Program-made: the position numbers and the translations under genes
The notes under the pieces: model-generated
Told to the model about the DNA's origin: nothing
The model's input: only the letters and a program-made list of their open reading frames with translations
Databases searched by the model: none
NCBI RefSeq assembly: GCF_040958095.1
Contig: NC_091219.1
Coordinates: 23,094,037 to 23,158,036, forward strand
Source of the DNA: Procambarus clarkii
Taxonomy: Eukaryota > Arthropoda > Malacostraca > Decapoda > Cambaridae
DNA: 64,000 nucleotides
Reading direction: 5' to 3'
Shown here: positions 23,640 to 37,405 of the stretch, one piece after another
Numbering within the stretch: the first letter of the stretch is position 1
Layout: every line of letters starts with the position of its first letter

Positions 23640-24335
23640 GTCACCCCCCCTAATACACTAATTATACACTATAGTTACCTTTAATACTACCATAGTCACC
23701 CCCCCTAATACTACCACAACTACACCCCCCCTAATAGTACCACAACTACAGCCCCCCCCCTAATACTACCACAACTACAGCCCCCCCTAATACTACCATA
23801 ACTACAGCCCCCCCCTAATACTACAACAACTACAGCGCCCCCTAATACTACCACAACTACAGCCCCCCCTAATACTACCACAACTACAGCTTCCCCCCTA
23901 ATACTACCACAACTACAGCCCCCCCTAATACCACCACAACTACAGCCCCCCCTAATACTACCACAACTACAGCCACCCCTAATACTACCACAACTACAGC
24001 GCCCCCTAATACTACCACAACTACAGCCCCCCCTAATACTACCACAACTACAGCCCCCCTAATACTACCACAACTACAGCCCCCCTAATACTACCACAAC
24101 TACAGCCCCCCCCTAATACCACCACAACTACAGCCCCCCCTAATACTATCACAACTACAGCGCCCCCTAATACTACCACAACTACAGCCCCCCCCTAATA
24201 CTACCACAACTACAGCCCCCCCCTAATACCACCACAACTACAGCCCCCCCTAATACTACCACAACTACAGCGCCCCCTAATACTACCACAACTACAGCCC
24301 CCCCTAATACTACCACAACTACAGCCATTCCCTAA
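23640..24335. repeat. 25-27-bp minisatellite, about 25 copies
   Basis: Unit CCCCCCTAATACTACCACAA plus CTACAG. Length varies through the C-run. It follows an AT-rich unique stretch and ends 270 bp before the GT array. Confidence 0.96.
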
Positions 24336-24604
24336 TACCAATACAGCCATATCTGATACCATCTCCCCCCCCCTCTCCTCTTCAACCCATCTTATTGGCT
24401 CTCTGCTTCTTCCTTTGTTCACTTCTCTCTTCCCGTTTTCATTCCTCCCACCTTTCAAATCCCTTTCAAATTCCTCCTCTTCCCCCTTCATGTTTGGAAA
24501 CGCGAACACAACATCACAACACATAAAGCAATTAAAAAACTAAGTCGGCCTAACACAAGCAACAGGGAGGGAGAACCCAGTCCATTCCCTTCAAAACCCG
24601 TCCA

Positions 24605-24928
24605 TGTGTGTGTGTGTGTGTGGGGTGTGTGTGTGTGGGGTGTGTGTGTGTGTGTGTGTGGTGTGTGTGTGTGTGTGTGGGGTGTGTGTGTGTGTGTGGG
24701 GTGTGTGTGTGTGGGGTGTGTGTGTGTGGGGTGTGTGTGTGTGTGTGGTGTGTGTGGGGTGTGTGTGTGTGTGGTGTGTGTGTGGTGTGTGTGTGGTGTG
24801 TGTGTGTGTGTGGGGTGTGTGTGTGTGGGGTGTGTGTGTGTGTGGTGTGTGTGTGTGGGGTGTGTGTGTGTGTGTGTGTGGGGTGTGTGTGTGTGTGGTG
24901 TGTGTGGTGTGTGTGGTGTGGTGTGTGT

Positions 24929-24964
<36 letters not shown>

Positions 24965-24998
24965 GGGGGGGGGGGTGTATGTATGTAGGGTGTGTGTA
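24605..24998. repeat. Compound (GT)n / GGGGTGT array
   Basis: Alternating TGTGTG and GGGGTG blocks for nearly 400 bp, ending in a G run and GTATGTATGTA. It directly abuts the 3' end of the CR1-like LINE. Confidence 0.96.
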
Positions 24999-25880
24999 TT
25001 TATCTAGTTGTATTCCCCTGGTTGTGCTTGCGGGGGTTGAGCTCTGGCTCTTTATTTCCGCCTCTCAATCGTCAATCAACTGGAGTACAGATTCCTGAGC
25101 CTACTGGGCTCTATCATATCTATATTTGAAACTGTGTATGGAGTCAGCCTCCACCACATCACTGCCTAATGCATTCCACCCGTTAACTACTCTGACACTG
25201 AACAAGTGCTTTCTAACGTCCCTGTGACTCATTTGGGTGCTCAGTTTTAAACTGTGTGACCTTTTGTTCGCGCACCACCAGTGTTAAACAGTTTATCCTT
25301 ATCTACCCTGTCAATTCCTCTGATTTTTTTTTAGGTAGTGATCATGTCTCCCCCCTACTCTTCTGTCTTCCGATGTCATGAGGTGCATTTCACTCAGCCT
25401 TTCCTCATAACTCATGCCTCTTAGTTCTGGGACTAGCCTAGTGACATACCTCTTAACTCTTTTCAGCTTCGCCTTGTGCTTGACAAGGTACGGGCTCCAT
25501 GCTGGGACCGCATACTCCAGGATTGGTCTTACATATCTGGTATACATGGTTCTGAATGATTCCTTACACAGGTTCCTGAAGGCAGTTGTGATGTTAGCCA
25601 GCCTCGCATACGCCGCAGATATTATTCTTTTTATGTGGGCTTCGGGAGACAGATTTGATGTGATATCAACTCCTAGATCTTTCTCTGTCAGTTTCGTGAA
25701 GGACTTCATCTCCTATTCGGTATCCTATCTCTGGCTTCCTGTTTCCACCGCCTAGTTTCACTACCTTACATTTACTCGGGTTGAACATAAGGAACCATTT
25801 TTTGGACCACTCATTCAGTTCGTCTAGGTCAACTTGTAGTCTCAGACTATCTTCCTCTGTCTTAATGCTCCTCATAATTT
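24999..25880 (-). pseudogene. CR1-like LINE, 3' part (RT thumb to 3' end)
   Basis: Minus-strand frames read, in order: KIMRSIKTEEDS, LNEWSKKWFLMFNPSKCKVV, KDLGVDITSNLSPEAHI, RPILEYAVPAWSPYL, VPELRGMSYEERLSEMHL, then a degraded C-terminus and the 3' tail TTGACAGGGTAGATAAGGAT ... CAGAGCTCAACCCCCGCAAG. This is the canonical CR1/jockey RT order. The upstream half lies at 27974-28770; the two were one element split by the insertion at 25883-27973. Confidence 0.88.
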
Positions 25881-25882
25881 TT

Positions 25883-27973
25883 CAAGGTGGTGTTCTAAGC
25901 CCTCTGTTCTTTAATTTATTTAAGCACAAACTTATCCTTGACATACCTGTACAACTTACTGAAACTGTTATATGTTATGCTGATATTTGTATTATGGCAC
26001 ACAGTAAACCAAGGTTACAAGTGTTACTTGATGCATTCTTCAAGATGATAGTAGAGTAGTAGATAGTAGATAGTAGGCCTCAAAATCTCTTCATTAAAAG
26101 AAGGGTTCTTATTCCCCATTCTCTTCATGTTAACTATACTATTAATAGAGTGCCCGTAGAGACCTGCGAGTCTTATATCTTGGAGTCTAGGTTAATGATA
26201 CAAATTTCATCAGCAACCTGCGCAAAAAAAAAAAAAATTAGTTGAGCATCTTAAACCTCTCAAAACTCTTGTGGGGCAAAGGATTTGGCATCGACATAAA
26301 ATATGTTCGTAGTTTTTATATTGCCTTTATACGATCTGTTGATTATCATGCCTTGCATCTTCTTAATTTTTCTCCTAAACAATTACAAGGCCTAGATGTA
26401 GTACAGAATGATGCTATGCGCATCGTCCTGGGTTGTCCTAGAACTGTCAGAATTGTTAACATGAGAAAGAAACTATAATTACTTTCCATTTACGAAAGAA
26501 TAGTTCTACGTGGTACTATTTTTGCACCAAAACCTTGAAAAATAATGGTCCCCCCAGCTCTATTCAAATTAAATTGAGATCCATTCTAAACAATTATGTT
26601 CCCTCAATCCACCACAAAAAGCTCCTTACAGTGTGTGGCTCAGTTGTTGTGCCTATAATCTTCTGAAACTGAATGTGTCTCTTACTCCTGATAAAACTGT
26701 TCACTATATTCCCCCTTGGAGAGATGTGCAGGTTTCTCTGCATCAGTGTAAAACAAATGTATAACACTGGATCTATGAAATGTTTAACATTAGAAGCTAT
26801 TGACAGTCGTCTTTAAACTTTCAAACCAACTGAATCCTATGCCTTTACTGATGGCTTTGTGCAATTAGGTATTGATAGAACAGGTTGTGCATGTGCAATA
26901 TTTAAAGAGAATGGAATGATCATGACTAGTACACAGAGATTGAACAACTGGGCAAGTACGACAGAGACTCAGCTATTGGGTATTTATCTAGCCACTGCGT
27001 ACCTTAAGCTCAATGGTGGTGGAGTGATATTTTGTGACTAAAAAAGTGTTCTGCAGTCCTTAAATAACCCATCACAATGTATGTCTGAAGTAGCTTGTAA
27101 TATTAAATGGAAAGTAATTTTTGCCAATGATAATAACTCTTGTATAAAATTTGTGTGGATCCCATCCCATGTTGGAGTTGGAAAACATGACTTTGTAGAT
27201 CAATTGGCCAATGAGGCTTGCAGGAAAGAAAATATTGATTATGACTTTGGACTATCTAATGCAGTTATTAGAAACATACAAATTAAAGAAATTAATTCAG
27301 ATTTAGAAGAACTAAGAAATGCCCAGAGACCTGAAAGCTGCAGTATTAAAAGTTATGACAAGTTTTGTAATAATAGGTATTTGTATGGTCAGCACAGTAA
27401 CCGGACCAGGCAATGTGATGTAGTCATTGCACGAATTCGCCTTGGCTATAGGCACATCTGGCAAGTTAGTGAGGCTGAGCCACTACCAGAATATTCAGAT
27501 TGTAAACTCTGTGATAAACCTTTAATGCATTCACTAGAACACTATATTGTTGAATGTGAAACCGTAAAGGACTTTAGACCTCCTGGCCTCTTGTACCACC
27601 AACTGTGTAACTATTTTATTGAATCTGGTGTTCTGGACGACATCCTAACAATTTATCCAAAATTTGCTTCTGTATTTTAAAGAATGAAGAACACTTATTT
27701 ATATTACTTCTAAGCTGCATCACTTATGAACCCATCCCTGCCCTTGTGTGCCAGTTCACAGTAGAAAATTGTTTTTACATATTCCTACATTAAAACATTG
27801 ATTGTAACCATGATATATATGTGCTTCAGCCTACAGTTTAGACCTATTGTCTTGTGTATGACCCTCTGTCCTGTGTGACAGTGAATACCAGCATTATCCT
27901 CATTTTAATAAGAGTTATATGAAATCCTCAGATTAGGCAAAATTCTAATTAATTTTGTCAATAAAGATGTTAA
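25883..27973 (+). pseudogene. RNase H-bearing non-LTR retrotransposon, 5' truncated, inserted in the CR1-like LINE
   Basis: Starts inside RT at QGGVLSPLFFNLF, continues to CYADICIMAHS (the xxDD box altered to ADI) and GIDIKYVRSFYIAFIRSVDY, then RNase H: FTDG, FCD followed by TAA at 27039-27041 where Ser is expected, and WIPSHVGVGKHDFVDQLANE. A C-terminal Cys/His cluster follows (CKLCDKPLMHSLEHYIVEC), stop near 27678 and a 3' end finishing GTCAATAAAGATGTTAATAA. Several stops and frameshifts make it inactive. 3' tails of the same family lie at 6000-6193 and 63430-64000. Confidence 0.88.
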
Positions 27974-28770
27974 TAATTATTTTTGTATCATCAGCAAACA
28001 ATGAGGGGAACGATTCTATTCCCACTGGGAGATCATTTACATATATCAGAAACAGTATAGGTCCAAGGACTGAACCCTGCGGGACTCCACTGGTGACGCC
28101 TCGTTAATCTGAGGCCCTCACCCCTCACAGTGACTCGCTGTCTTCTGTTGCTTAGGTACTCCCTTATCCAATGGAGTGCCTTCCCTTTCACTCCAGCCTG
28201 CATCTCCTGCTTTTGCACTATTCTCTTGAGTGGTTCTGTGTCCGGCTTTCTGGCAATCCAAAAATATACAGTCTGCCCACCCCTCTCTTTCTTGCCCGAT
28301 TCTTGTTGATTGGTTGTAGAATTCAATTAATTCTGTGAGGCAGGACTTGCCATCCCGGAACCCATGTTCATACTGTGTTACCAAGTTCCTTCGCTCCAGA
28401 TGTTCCACAAGCTTTTTTCGCACAATCTTCTCCAACCTGCAAGGTATGCAAGTAAGGGATACTGGCCTGTAGTTCAGTGATTCCTATCACCCTTATTGTA
28501 TATCGGGACAACGTTTGCCGTCTTCCAAATTTCTGGCAGTTCACCTGTTACCAGTGATTTGTTGTACACCATGGAAAGTGGCAGGCAGTGCTTCTGCTCC
28601 TTCCTTTAGTATCCATGGTGATAATCCATCCGGGCCTATAGCCTTTGTCACATCCAAGTCTAGCAAAAGCTTCCTTACATCCCCCACTGGTTAGTACATT
28701 ATATTTACTAAAGTCAACAGCTGACATGTCAACATTCGACATGAATATCGTGCCATTATCTCTCTCCATG
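27974..28770 (-). pseudogene. CR1-like LINE, 5' part (RT fingers and palm)
   Basis: Minus frames read KAIGPDGLSP-like remains (28600-28690), LEKIVRKKLVEHLERRNLV, YEHGFRDGKSCLTELIEF, KGKALHWIREYLSNRRQRV and finally SLFADDTKI, stopping at 27974. The next residues, KIMRSIKTEEDS, are 2.1 kb away at 25880. Two frameshifts are visible near 28220-28290. Confidence 0.87.
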
Positions 28771-29264
28771 CTGGGGAAAACTGCGTACGAAAATGCAGGA
28801 ATGAAGGGCTACTTAAATAGTTCAGAATTGCTATAGATTTCATAAGAAATGTTTGAATCTCACGTGAGGAATTATCTACCGAGATAAGCAATTGACAATG
28901 ATTCTCTAGTGCACTGAGTAAATATCCAGCTAAACAATTTTGTTTTAACAGAGCTGAGCAGTAAACCTTGTACTGCTCAGGGTTTAATGCTCAAGGTTTA
29001 ACTCTTATAAATCAGAGGTGTGTGTGTGTCGAAAGGATATATACAAACAAATATCTTAACAATATACTGCGCCATTAGCAGAAGTGGTAGAAACACAATG
29101 GAGGAAATAGGAGCGCCGAGCGGGAGACTTACATCATCACTGTACACTGTTGCGATAACAAACGTGGGAGAAGATAAGCAAGTGGGACCTTCTGGCCCAG
29201 TTTTCTATTTATGGGGAATAACACTTCCATGCTGATGGAAGAGTGAGGCGTCGGGGAGAAGTGG
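28771..29264. other. No feature recognised
   Basis: AT-rich sequence with no coding, RNA or repeat signal that I can support. Confidence 0.4.
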
Positions 29265-29643
29265 TACTGTACGTGGCACCGTACGTGATACTGTACGTGG
29301 CACCGTACGTGGTCATGTACGTGGCACCGTACGTGGTACCGTACGTGGCAGTGTACGTGGTACCGTACGTGAGTACGTGGTGCTGTACGTGAGTACGTGG
29401 TACTGTACGTGGTACCGTACGTGGCACCGTACGTGGTACTGTACATGGTGCCGTACGTGGGTGTACGTGGTACTGTACGTGGTACCGTACGTGAGTACGT
29501 GGTGCCGCACGTGGTACCGTACGTGAGTACGTGGTGCTGTACGTGGTACCGTACGTGGCAGTGTACGTGGTACCGTACGTGGCACCGTACGTAGCAGTGT
29601 ACGTGGCACTGTACGTGGTACCGTACGTGGTACTGTACGTGGC
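29265..29643. repeat. 12-bp minisatellite with about 30 TACGTG motifs
   Basis: Unit GTACGTGGTACC with variants (GTACGTGGCACC, GTACGTGAGTACGTGG). ACGTG occurs about 31 times. The unit is nearly self-complementary (GTAC, ACGT, GGTACC), so both strands give open frames of about 180 codons that are not genes. Confidence 0.95.
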
Positions 29644-29939
29644 CGACTGACCTGGAAGATCCCACAAGTGGGACATCTGTTGAGACTGTGGATAAAACCG
29701 AGATGGAAATAGCACGATTGGACGTGGAGTAGTACAGGTGTATACATTAGTATAATACACCTAGGCAATATACGACACGAATATTTGGGCGGAAATATCC
29801 CCGGTCTCTGGGTATTGTAACCCACAGACCCATTATTGGAGACTCCAAATGTAACCAAATAAACTGGTCAGAGATAAAAATAAAATACCGAGGCGGAGGA
29901 ATTTTTGGAATAGAGGACCGCTTTCTTGAGCAGTATATG

Positions 29940-30110
29940 ACAGAACCACACAGAGCCACAGACAACCACACAGAGCCACAGAGATCCACACAGAGATCCA
30001 CACAGAGCCACAGAGATCCACACAGAGATCCACACAGAGCCACAGAGATTCACAGAGCCACAGAGATCCACACAGAGCCACAGAGATCCACACAGAGCCA
30101 CCAGGTGGAG
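29940..30110. repeat. ACACAGAGCCACAGAGATCC minisatellite
   Basis: Mixed 17- and 18-bp steps of CACAGAGATCCACACAGAGC over about 170 bp. Confidence 0.93.
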
Positions 30111-30394
30111 ACAAAAGCTTGGACGTAGCCCTGTCAGTCGTGTCGGTGACTGGCACTGTGGTAGATTTAAAGGCAGTAAGCTGGAAAATATTACCAGAGA
30201 TCAATTTGGTTTCAAGTAGCATAGAAGAAATAGAAAATGAAAGTTCAGTGATCCCGATTCCATAAAAAGAGACTAGGAGGGTTTGAGTCAATATTAAAGT
30301 AGCGTTGTTTGAACAGTGGTAAGTCAACGGACGGACTATATTGCGGGGATGTCCAGAAGGGTGATAACCAAGCACATGTAATGTTACTAAACAC

Positions 30395-30570
30395 CGTCCA
30401 CTTGTGCTGGACGGTAGAGCGACGGACCTGCTACGGACAGGTTGGCGTCAATCCCAGACCGTCCAAGTGGTTGGGCATCATTCCTTCCCTCCGTCCCATC
30501 CCAAATCCTTATCCTTTCCAATTTCTATATAGTCGCAACGGCTTAGTGCTTTCTCTAAAGCCATTCCGTA
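30395..30570 (+). mobile_element. SINE family E
   Basis: GTGCTGGACGGTAGAGCGAC head, ACCGTCCAAGTGGTTGGGCA, CATCCCAAATCCTTATCC and CTATATAGTCGCAACGGCTT. Near full length. Confidence 0.78.
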
Positions 30571-31141
30571 TAGATTGGCAAGATCAGTGATAACGGTACT
30601 AAGTGAATGGCAACATTCACTTAGTGAATGTTGAAGTGAAAGGCAACATTCGGCATTAAGAACAATGAAAAAAAAAACGTTCCATACAAATATTTAATAT
30701 AATTGCAAGGAATATTGAAAAGGAAATTAGACAGGCGAAAGGAAATTATGACGTTGGGAACGCAAGGAAAACAGAATCAGACAATGAATGTTTCCTCCAG
30801 GGAGGAACAGGTCCGTTTAAAATAGAATCCGGTCGAGTGACAACGACGAAGAAGTTGGGAATATTTTGAACAATTTAGTTCGGTATTTACAACAGAACTT
30901 AGATACCTACATGTTAAATTTATCGCTGCGGTGAAGTCGATAACAATAGTATTAACTAGAGTTCTGGTTATTAAACGTATTACCTCACCCGGGTCATCAA
31001 CAAACCTTTAGCAGAGTTCTTAATAAGTAAATGTGAGCTTATCCATCATCATATGTAATAGATAATTACAGGTTACGATGAAGCATGGGGAGGGAGAGGG
31101 GAGGATGGGTGACAAGGGTGGTATCCAATTTTGGAAAGGGA

Positions 31142-31297
31142 GATTGATTGATTGATGAAGATTAAGCCACCCAAAAGGTGGCACGGGCATGAATAGCCCG
31201 TAAGTGGTGGCCCTTTTGAGCCATTTCCAGTATCAATAGATGATACTGGAGATCTGTGGAGGTGCGACTGCACCCTGCGTGACGGGAGATGTCTCCC
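31142..31297 (+). mobile_element. SINE family C, full unit
   Basis: GATTGATTGATGAAGATTAA through GGTGGCACGGGCATGAATAG to GTGACGGGAGATGTCTCCCG. The inverse of the copies at 7109-7433. Confidence 0.85.
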
Positions 31298-32324
31298 GTG
31301 GAAAAGGGGCGAGAGATCACTCATTTGGATTATCGACCAATTAATTTGACTTCTATAGCGGGAATATTGATGAAATCTCTAACTGTAAATTGTATTCGCT
31401 ATTACTGAGAAGCAGTCTGGTCTGGGAGTCGTACCTTGGCTTCACTTGGGGACGAACATGTTTCAATAGTTGAATTTTACTTTAATATTGTGTAACTGTT
31501 AATAGTGATAAGGATGATTTAACAATCACACTTAGACCTTCGTTACAGTCCCCCCCCCCCCCACCTACGAGTGTGATTAGTTAGGTTTAAGTTCTCGGAA
31601 TTGTGGGCGATGTTCTAAGCTGGACGAGGACACAGTTATCACCCAGCAACCAAAAAGGTCAACATTAACCGAGTTAGACCTTGATGATAAGCCTTATGGT
31701 CGTTGACCCTCTAGGGTCCGTCCTTGGACTTGACCATGTTCATGAACCGTATGAACAAGTGATAACTGCCACGTATGGGCCAATAGGCCTTCTGCAGTTT
31801 CATCTGTTATATCCTTATGTAAACGTAGAGTTCCATGCCTGGTTAGTGAAACTACTCCTATTAAGTATCAGAACGTATAAATTTATTAGCAAATTGTGAG
31901 TCGTATCAGAGAGACATTAGTGAAAATCTCAAAATAAACTGCATGAATGTACGAAATACGTCTAATAGTTTGGATTTATATTTCTTAGAATTACTAATCC
32001 TTTAATTGTACCCCTCGGCTGCATCCCAACGCTTGTTAATCCAAAAGGACCTATGTCTGGGTCCCATGTTATCAGATGTAAATAGTTTACACTGAAAGGG
32101 TTCAAAACGGGATGATAAATTTGAAATCATGTATTATGAACCTCCTATTTAGTGACCGACGAGCTTAGCTTGCATTCTTTACGAAGACTAAGACCCGGGG
32201 ACGACAGGGTTCAAGTGTATAAAGGGATAAAAAATTAAATATATTCAAGAATCTCCAGCAATCAGAAACAATAGATTTATTCTAGTGACTATTTAGTGAG
32301 ATTTATTTAATGACTAGATTTATT

Positions 32325-32490
32325 CCTCCAAGGAGTGCCGGACCAACCGGGCTGTGGTGGGTATGTGGGCCTGCGGGCCGCTCCAAGCAACAGCCTAGTG
32401 GACCAAACTCTCACAAGTCGAGCCTGGCCTCGGGCCGGGCTTGGGGAGTAGAAGAACTCCCAGAACCCCATCAACCAGGTATCAACCAGG
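32325..32490 (+). mobile_element. LINE 3' region fragment
   Basis: CAACCGGGCTGTGGTGGGTA, GGGCCGCTCCAAGCAACAGC, CCATCAACCAGGTATCAACC. It resembles the C-terminal/3' part of the LINE at 9545-9680 in style; degraded. Confidence 0.5.
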
Positions 32491-32689
32491 TAATAGTTTT
32501 AAGTTTCCCAACCCACACATTGGAAAAATAAATGTTTGGGTGTATGCAATGTGTTAAAATGGTTAATGTTTATATTTAGAAAATAATTAGGTAGTGGCTG
32601 CTTGACAAATACGATCGTAGATTTGTGGAGCATTAACCAACACATTACAAGCGGGATCACTAAGAGTGCTTCATATGTACACTAAATAC

Positions 32690-32812
32690 GTGCCTGTGTG
32701 GTGTAAACAGGACCTGCCTTGTATGGTCCTGTGGACCAGACTACACACTCACAAAATGAGTGGCGCTGCCCAATAAACTCGCCCCTCAGAGCAAAATTAA
32801 AAAAAAAAATTA
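32690..32812 (+). mobile_element. 3' tail of the second RNase H LINE (truncated copy)
   Basis: GAGTGGCGCTGCCCAATAAA, CTCGCCCCTC and a poly-A run match the end of the LINE at 38222-40134; a third copy, reversed, is at 53185-53242. Confidence 0.8.
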
Positions 32813-32878
32813 CACACTACTCTCACTTTCCCTCGTGTTTTCACGCATTATGTAAGTAACATATGTATGTCTGTAGGA

Positions 32879-33110
32879 AGCCGGTCGGCCGAGCGGACAG
32901 CACGCTGTACACGTGATCCTGTGGTCCCGAGTTCGATCCCGGGCGCCCGCGATAAACGATGGGCAGAGTTTCTTTCACCCTATGCCCCTGTTACCTAGCA
33001 GTAAAATAGGTACCTGGGTGTTAGCTGTCACGAGCTGCTTCCTGGGGGTGGAGGCCTGGTCGAGGACCGGGCCGCGGGGATACTAAAGCCCCGAAATCAT
33101 CTCAAGATAA
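32879..33110 (+). mobile_element. SINE family A, near full length
   Basis: Head CCGGTCGGCCGAGCGGACAG, B box GTTCGATCCC, body, and end AAATCATCTCAAGATAA. Confidence 0.87.
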
Positions 33111-33241
33111 TTTTAACATCAGGTAATAACTATGTACAACACGCTTTGCATACAATAAAAATTTATACAGTATATACATATTAAACAGCGTAGAAAATTT
33201 AAAACAAAAAATATACTGAAACGACCAAGATGTTGACCAAT

Positions 33242-33281
33242 CCACACTAGAAAGTGAAGAGACGACGACGTTTCGGTCCAA
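33242..33281. repeat. Foldback repeat, short fragment
   Basis: CACACTAGAAAGTGAAGAGA and GACGACGTTTCGGTCC only. Confidence 0.75.
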
Positions 33282-33500
33282 GATAATGGTAATCCACAGC
33301 TCAAGCTGCCGCCACTGGTGTCAAAGATCTCTCGGAGAGGTAAACTATGTTAACCCAAACAGTTAAGTAATCCAATAACCTATAATATCTTTAAACGCTC
33401 GCGGGATCTATTGGGGAAATTGCATCAAACTGCCAAATTGGTGATCGGAACTAGTGGAGGGCTCCGACGCTGGGAGTCAACCCTTCCCTCAACCCAAGAA

Positions 33501-33774
33501 TTTTTTTTTTTTTTTTTTTGGAGATATATACAAGAGTTGTTACATTCTTGTACAGCCACTAGTACGCGTAGCGTTTCGGGCAGGTCCCTGGAATACGATC
33601 CCCTGCCGCGAAGAATCGTTGTTACAACCAAGTACACATTTTACTGTTGAGTTAAACAGAGGCTACAGTTAAGGAATTGCGCCCAGTAAATCCTCCCCGG
33701 CCAGGATACGAACCCATGACATAGCGCTCGCGGAACGCCAGGCGAGTGTCTTACCACTACACCACGGAGACTGA
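33501..33774 (-). mobile_element. SINE family B, complete with poly-A
   Basis: Read on the minus strand: tRNA-like head CTCCGTGGTGTAGTGGTAAG, ACACTCGCCTGGCGTTCCGC, B box GGGTTCGTATCC, body CCCGAAACGCTACGCGTACT and a 19-bp poly-A (plus-strand T run 33501-33519). A 3' portion of the same family is at 43436-43623. Confidence 0.85.
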
Positions 33775-35280
<1,506 letters not shown>

Positions 35281-35892
35281 CTACGACCATGCTACGGTCG
35301 TCTCTTGTCCGATTGATCTTCCCACTTATAAATCATCTACTTTCCTGCAATTTGTACCGCTATCAGGAAAATCAGCGCGTTACCTCCACGCCGACCTCTA
35401 AATCTCAAAGCTGTTATCTTCCATAACTTTCAAGAACGTCGACCATGCCTCGAGGTCCTCTTCCTTCGTGAGGGTGGAGCACACTAACAGTTGGGTCCGT
35501 TGGTCACACATCCAAACGCGACGACAGCCTGTTGACTCAATGGAGGGGAGTAGATGTCTGTCTCTCCACATGCTCCGGCCAGCACACGTTACCTCGCCCG
35601 GCGGTTCTGATTGGCTAACAAATTCCCGCCACCGGACGAGCCATACCGTGCTGACCGTTAACGACCTCCATGGTTGTTAACCTCGTTCTTCCTGTAATAA
35701 TGAACGTATGACTTAAATAATCGTGCCTTTATGCGATGAAATAACACGATACGATATAGCGTAAGAGTTGATATGCAGTCATATGCATATATGACTGCAT
35801 ATCAATAAGTTGTCATATGTCATAAGTTGCAGAGAGTTGCATGCACTCTCTGCAACTTGGGTGGTGTTAGCAGATGCCAAAACGGAACGTAA

Positions 35893-36070
35893 CTGTCAGA
35901 GAAAAGCGCCAAGCCATTACGACTATATAACACTTGAAATGGGTCAGGATAAGGATTTAGTATGGGACGGGGGGAAAGGAATGGTGTCCAACCACTTGGA
36001 CGGTCGGGGCATTGAAACCCGACGTGCAGGAAGCGGGACCGTCGCTCTACCGTCCAGCCCAAGTGGTTAA
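35893..36070 (-). mobile_element. SINE family E
   Basis: GAAAAGCGCCAAGCCATTAC, GACTATATAAC, AACCACTTGGACGGTCGGGG and CGTCCAGCCCAAGTGGTT: the full family-E unit on the minus strand. Confidence 0.78.
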
Positions 36071-37189
36071 GAACAAAGGCAACTGCAGAAGACCTATTGG
36101 CCCAATGTAGTTGGGTGTAGATAACTTTTACTTTCATTGTTATTTATATCATTACAAAGGAAAGGAGGAGCTGTCATATAATATACACACTTTCAACACA
36201 TATCTTGTTTAAAAACATTGTTTATTGTTTGGATGTTCATCACACAGATGACAAAAACACTGACAGACACACATTTAACACGCACTAAAAGAATAACAAT
36301 AGTTAATAATACAAATGTAAATTTACATAAACATTGATAACGAAAATTTCATATAAATTAGTATAGAAATTATTAATTAGTAAAATAGCAAATTAAATTA
36401 AATTTATTCGTTGTCTTATAATACACAAGTTGTCACATACAAGATGTGTATAATTTATTTAGCTAAAATGTAAATACACTTCTCTACTTACATATGATTG
36501 CATAAGAAAGATTCATTGTAAACACTAGTTTATAGTTGGCCGTTAAATTTTTACTACAATTAAAAGACCTATGTGTAAAACCAATCAAGTAATGTATTAT
36601 TTTCTCAAAATGTATTAATAATGAAAGATCAACTTGAAAATGTATTCAATAAGTAATCCCAGTGTTGTTTCTTCTTGTTAAAGGGTTGATCTCACTGGTG
36701 ATACCAGACCAACCCGCCCCTCATAGTTGTGGAGGGAGGCAGCGAGCGTAGGACGCAGGTGTTGACAACTTCACCAATACCAGCCCCTGAGCAGCAACTG
36801 GACATCGACTAAATCCTCAAGTTTGGAAACCGTGAACCTCAGCCTCCCACCGTATTACAGCCTGTAGCTCACCGGTAGAGGGTCCCACTGCCATCACGGT
36901 GGGCCCTTGCCCCATCGAGCGACGGGCGGCAGGGCACAAAAATCAACGAACTTCAGCGAACAGCCCAAACTGTCAGTCCAGGTTGAGTAAGACACTTTCA
37001 CACTTCACGGCCGCTTCGCCAGTTCTCCTTCTCATCTCTCGTATAGGCCAGGATAACAGCACACGGCGTTAATGAGCAGTTGTGTCCTTAATCCCGCCTC
37101 CTTGTTTAACAATGTAAAACCACTACACACACAGCCCATCCCTCTTGCTTTATCCCCAGTCTCTCTCGCACTCTCGCTCTCCCACGACT
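36071..37189. other. No gene recognised
   Basis: Strongly AT-rich to about 36660, then GC-richer sequence containing CCCACTGCCATCACGGTGGG (an imperfect palindrome near 36885). No coding evidence. Confidence 0.4.
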
Positions 37190-37290
37190 TGGTAATGGTC
37201 CACGACGGACTGAAACGTGGTCGTCTCCTCACCTTGTGGTGTGGGGACTGGTCATCATATCTTCAGCCACGTTACTATGGCTCATCGTCT
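37190..37290. repeat. Foldback repeat, one diverged arm
   Basis: ATGGTCCACGACGGACTGAA, GTGGTCGTCTCC, then TCAGCCACGTTACTATGGCT. Confidence 0.75.
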
Positions 37291-37405
37291 GTATTTTATG
37301 TAATGTGTGGGGTTGAGGTGTTTACACTCGTCCAAGCTGCGGCCGAGCCCGTAAACCCATTCAGGAATTGTTTGGTCTTTAGCCTCGGCCGCAACTTTGA
37401 AGAAC

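Noticed and set aside
22200..24335. CRISPR-like regularly repeated blocks
   Set aside because: Units are head-to-tail without unique spacers, in a clearly eukaryotic context; they are minisatellites.
29129..29858. 180-codon Arg/Thr/His repeat frames
   Set aside because: Read-through of the near-palindromic 12-bp TACGTGG array.
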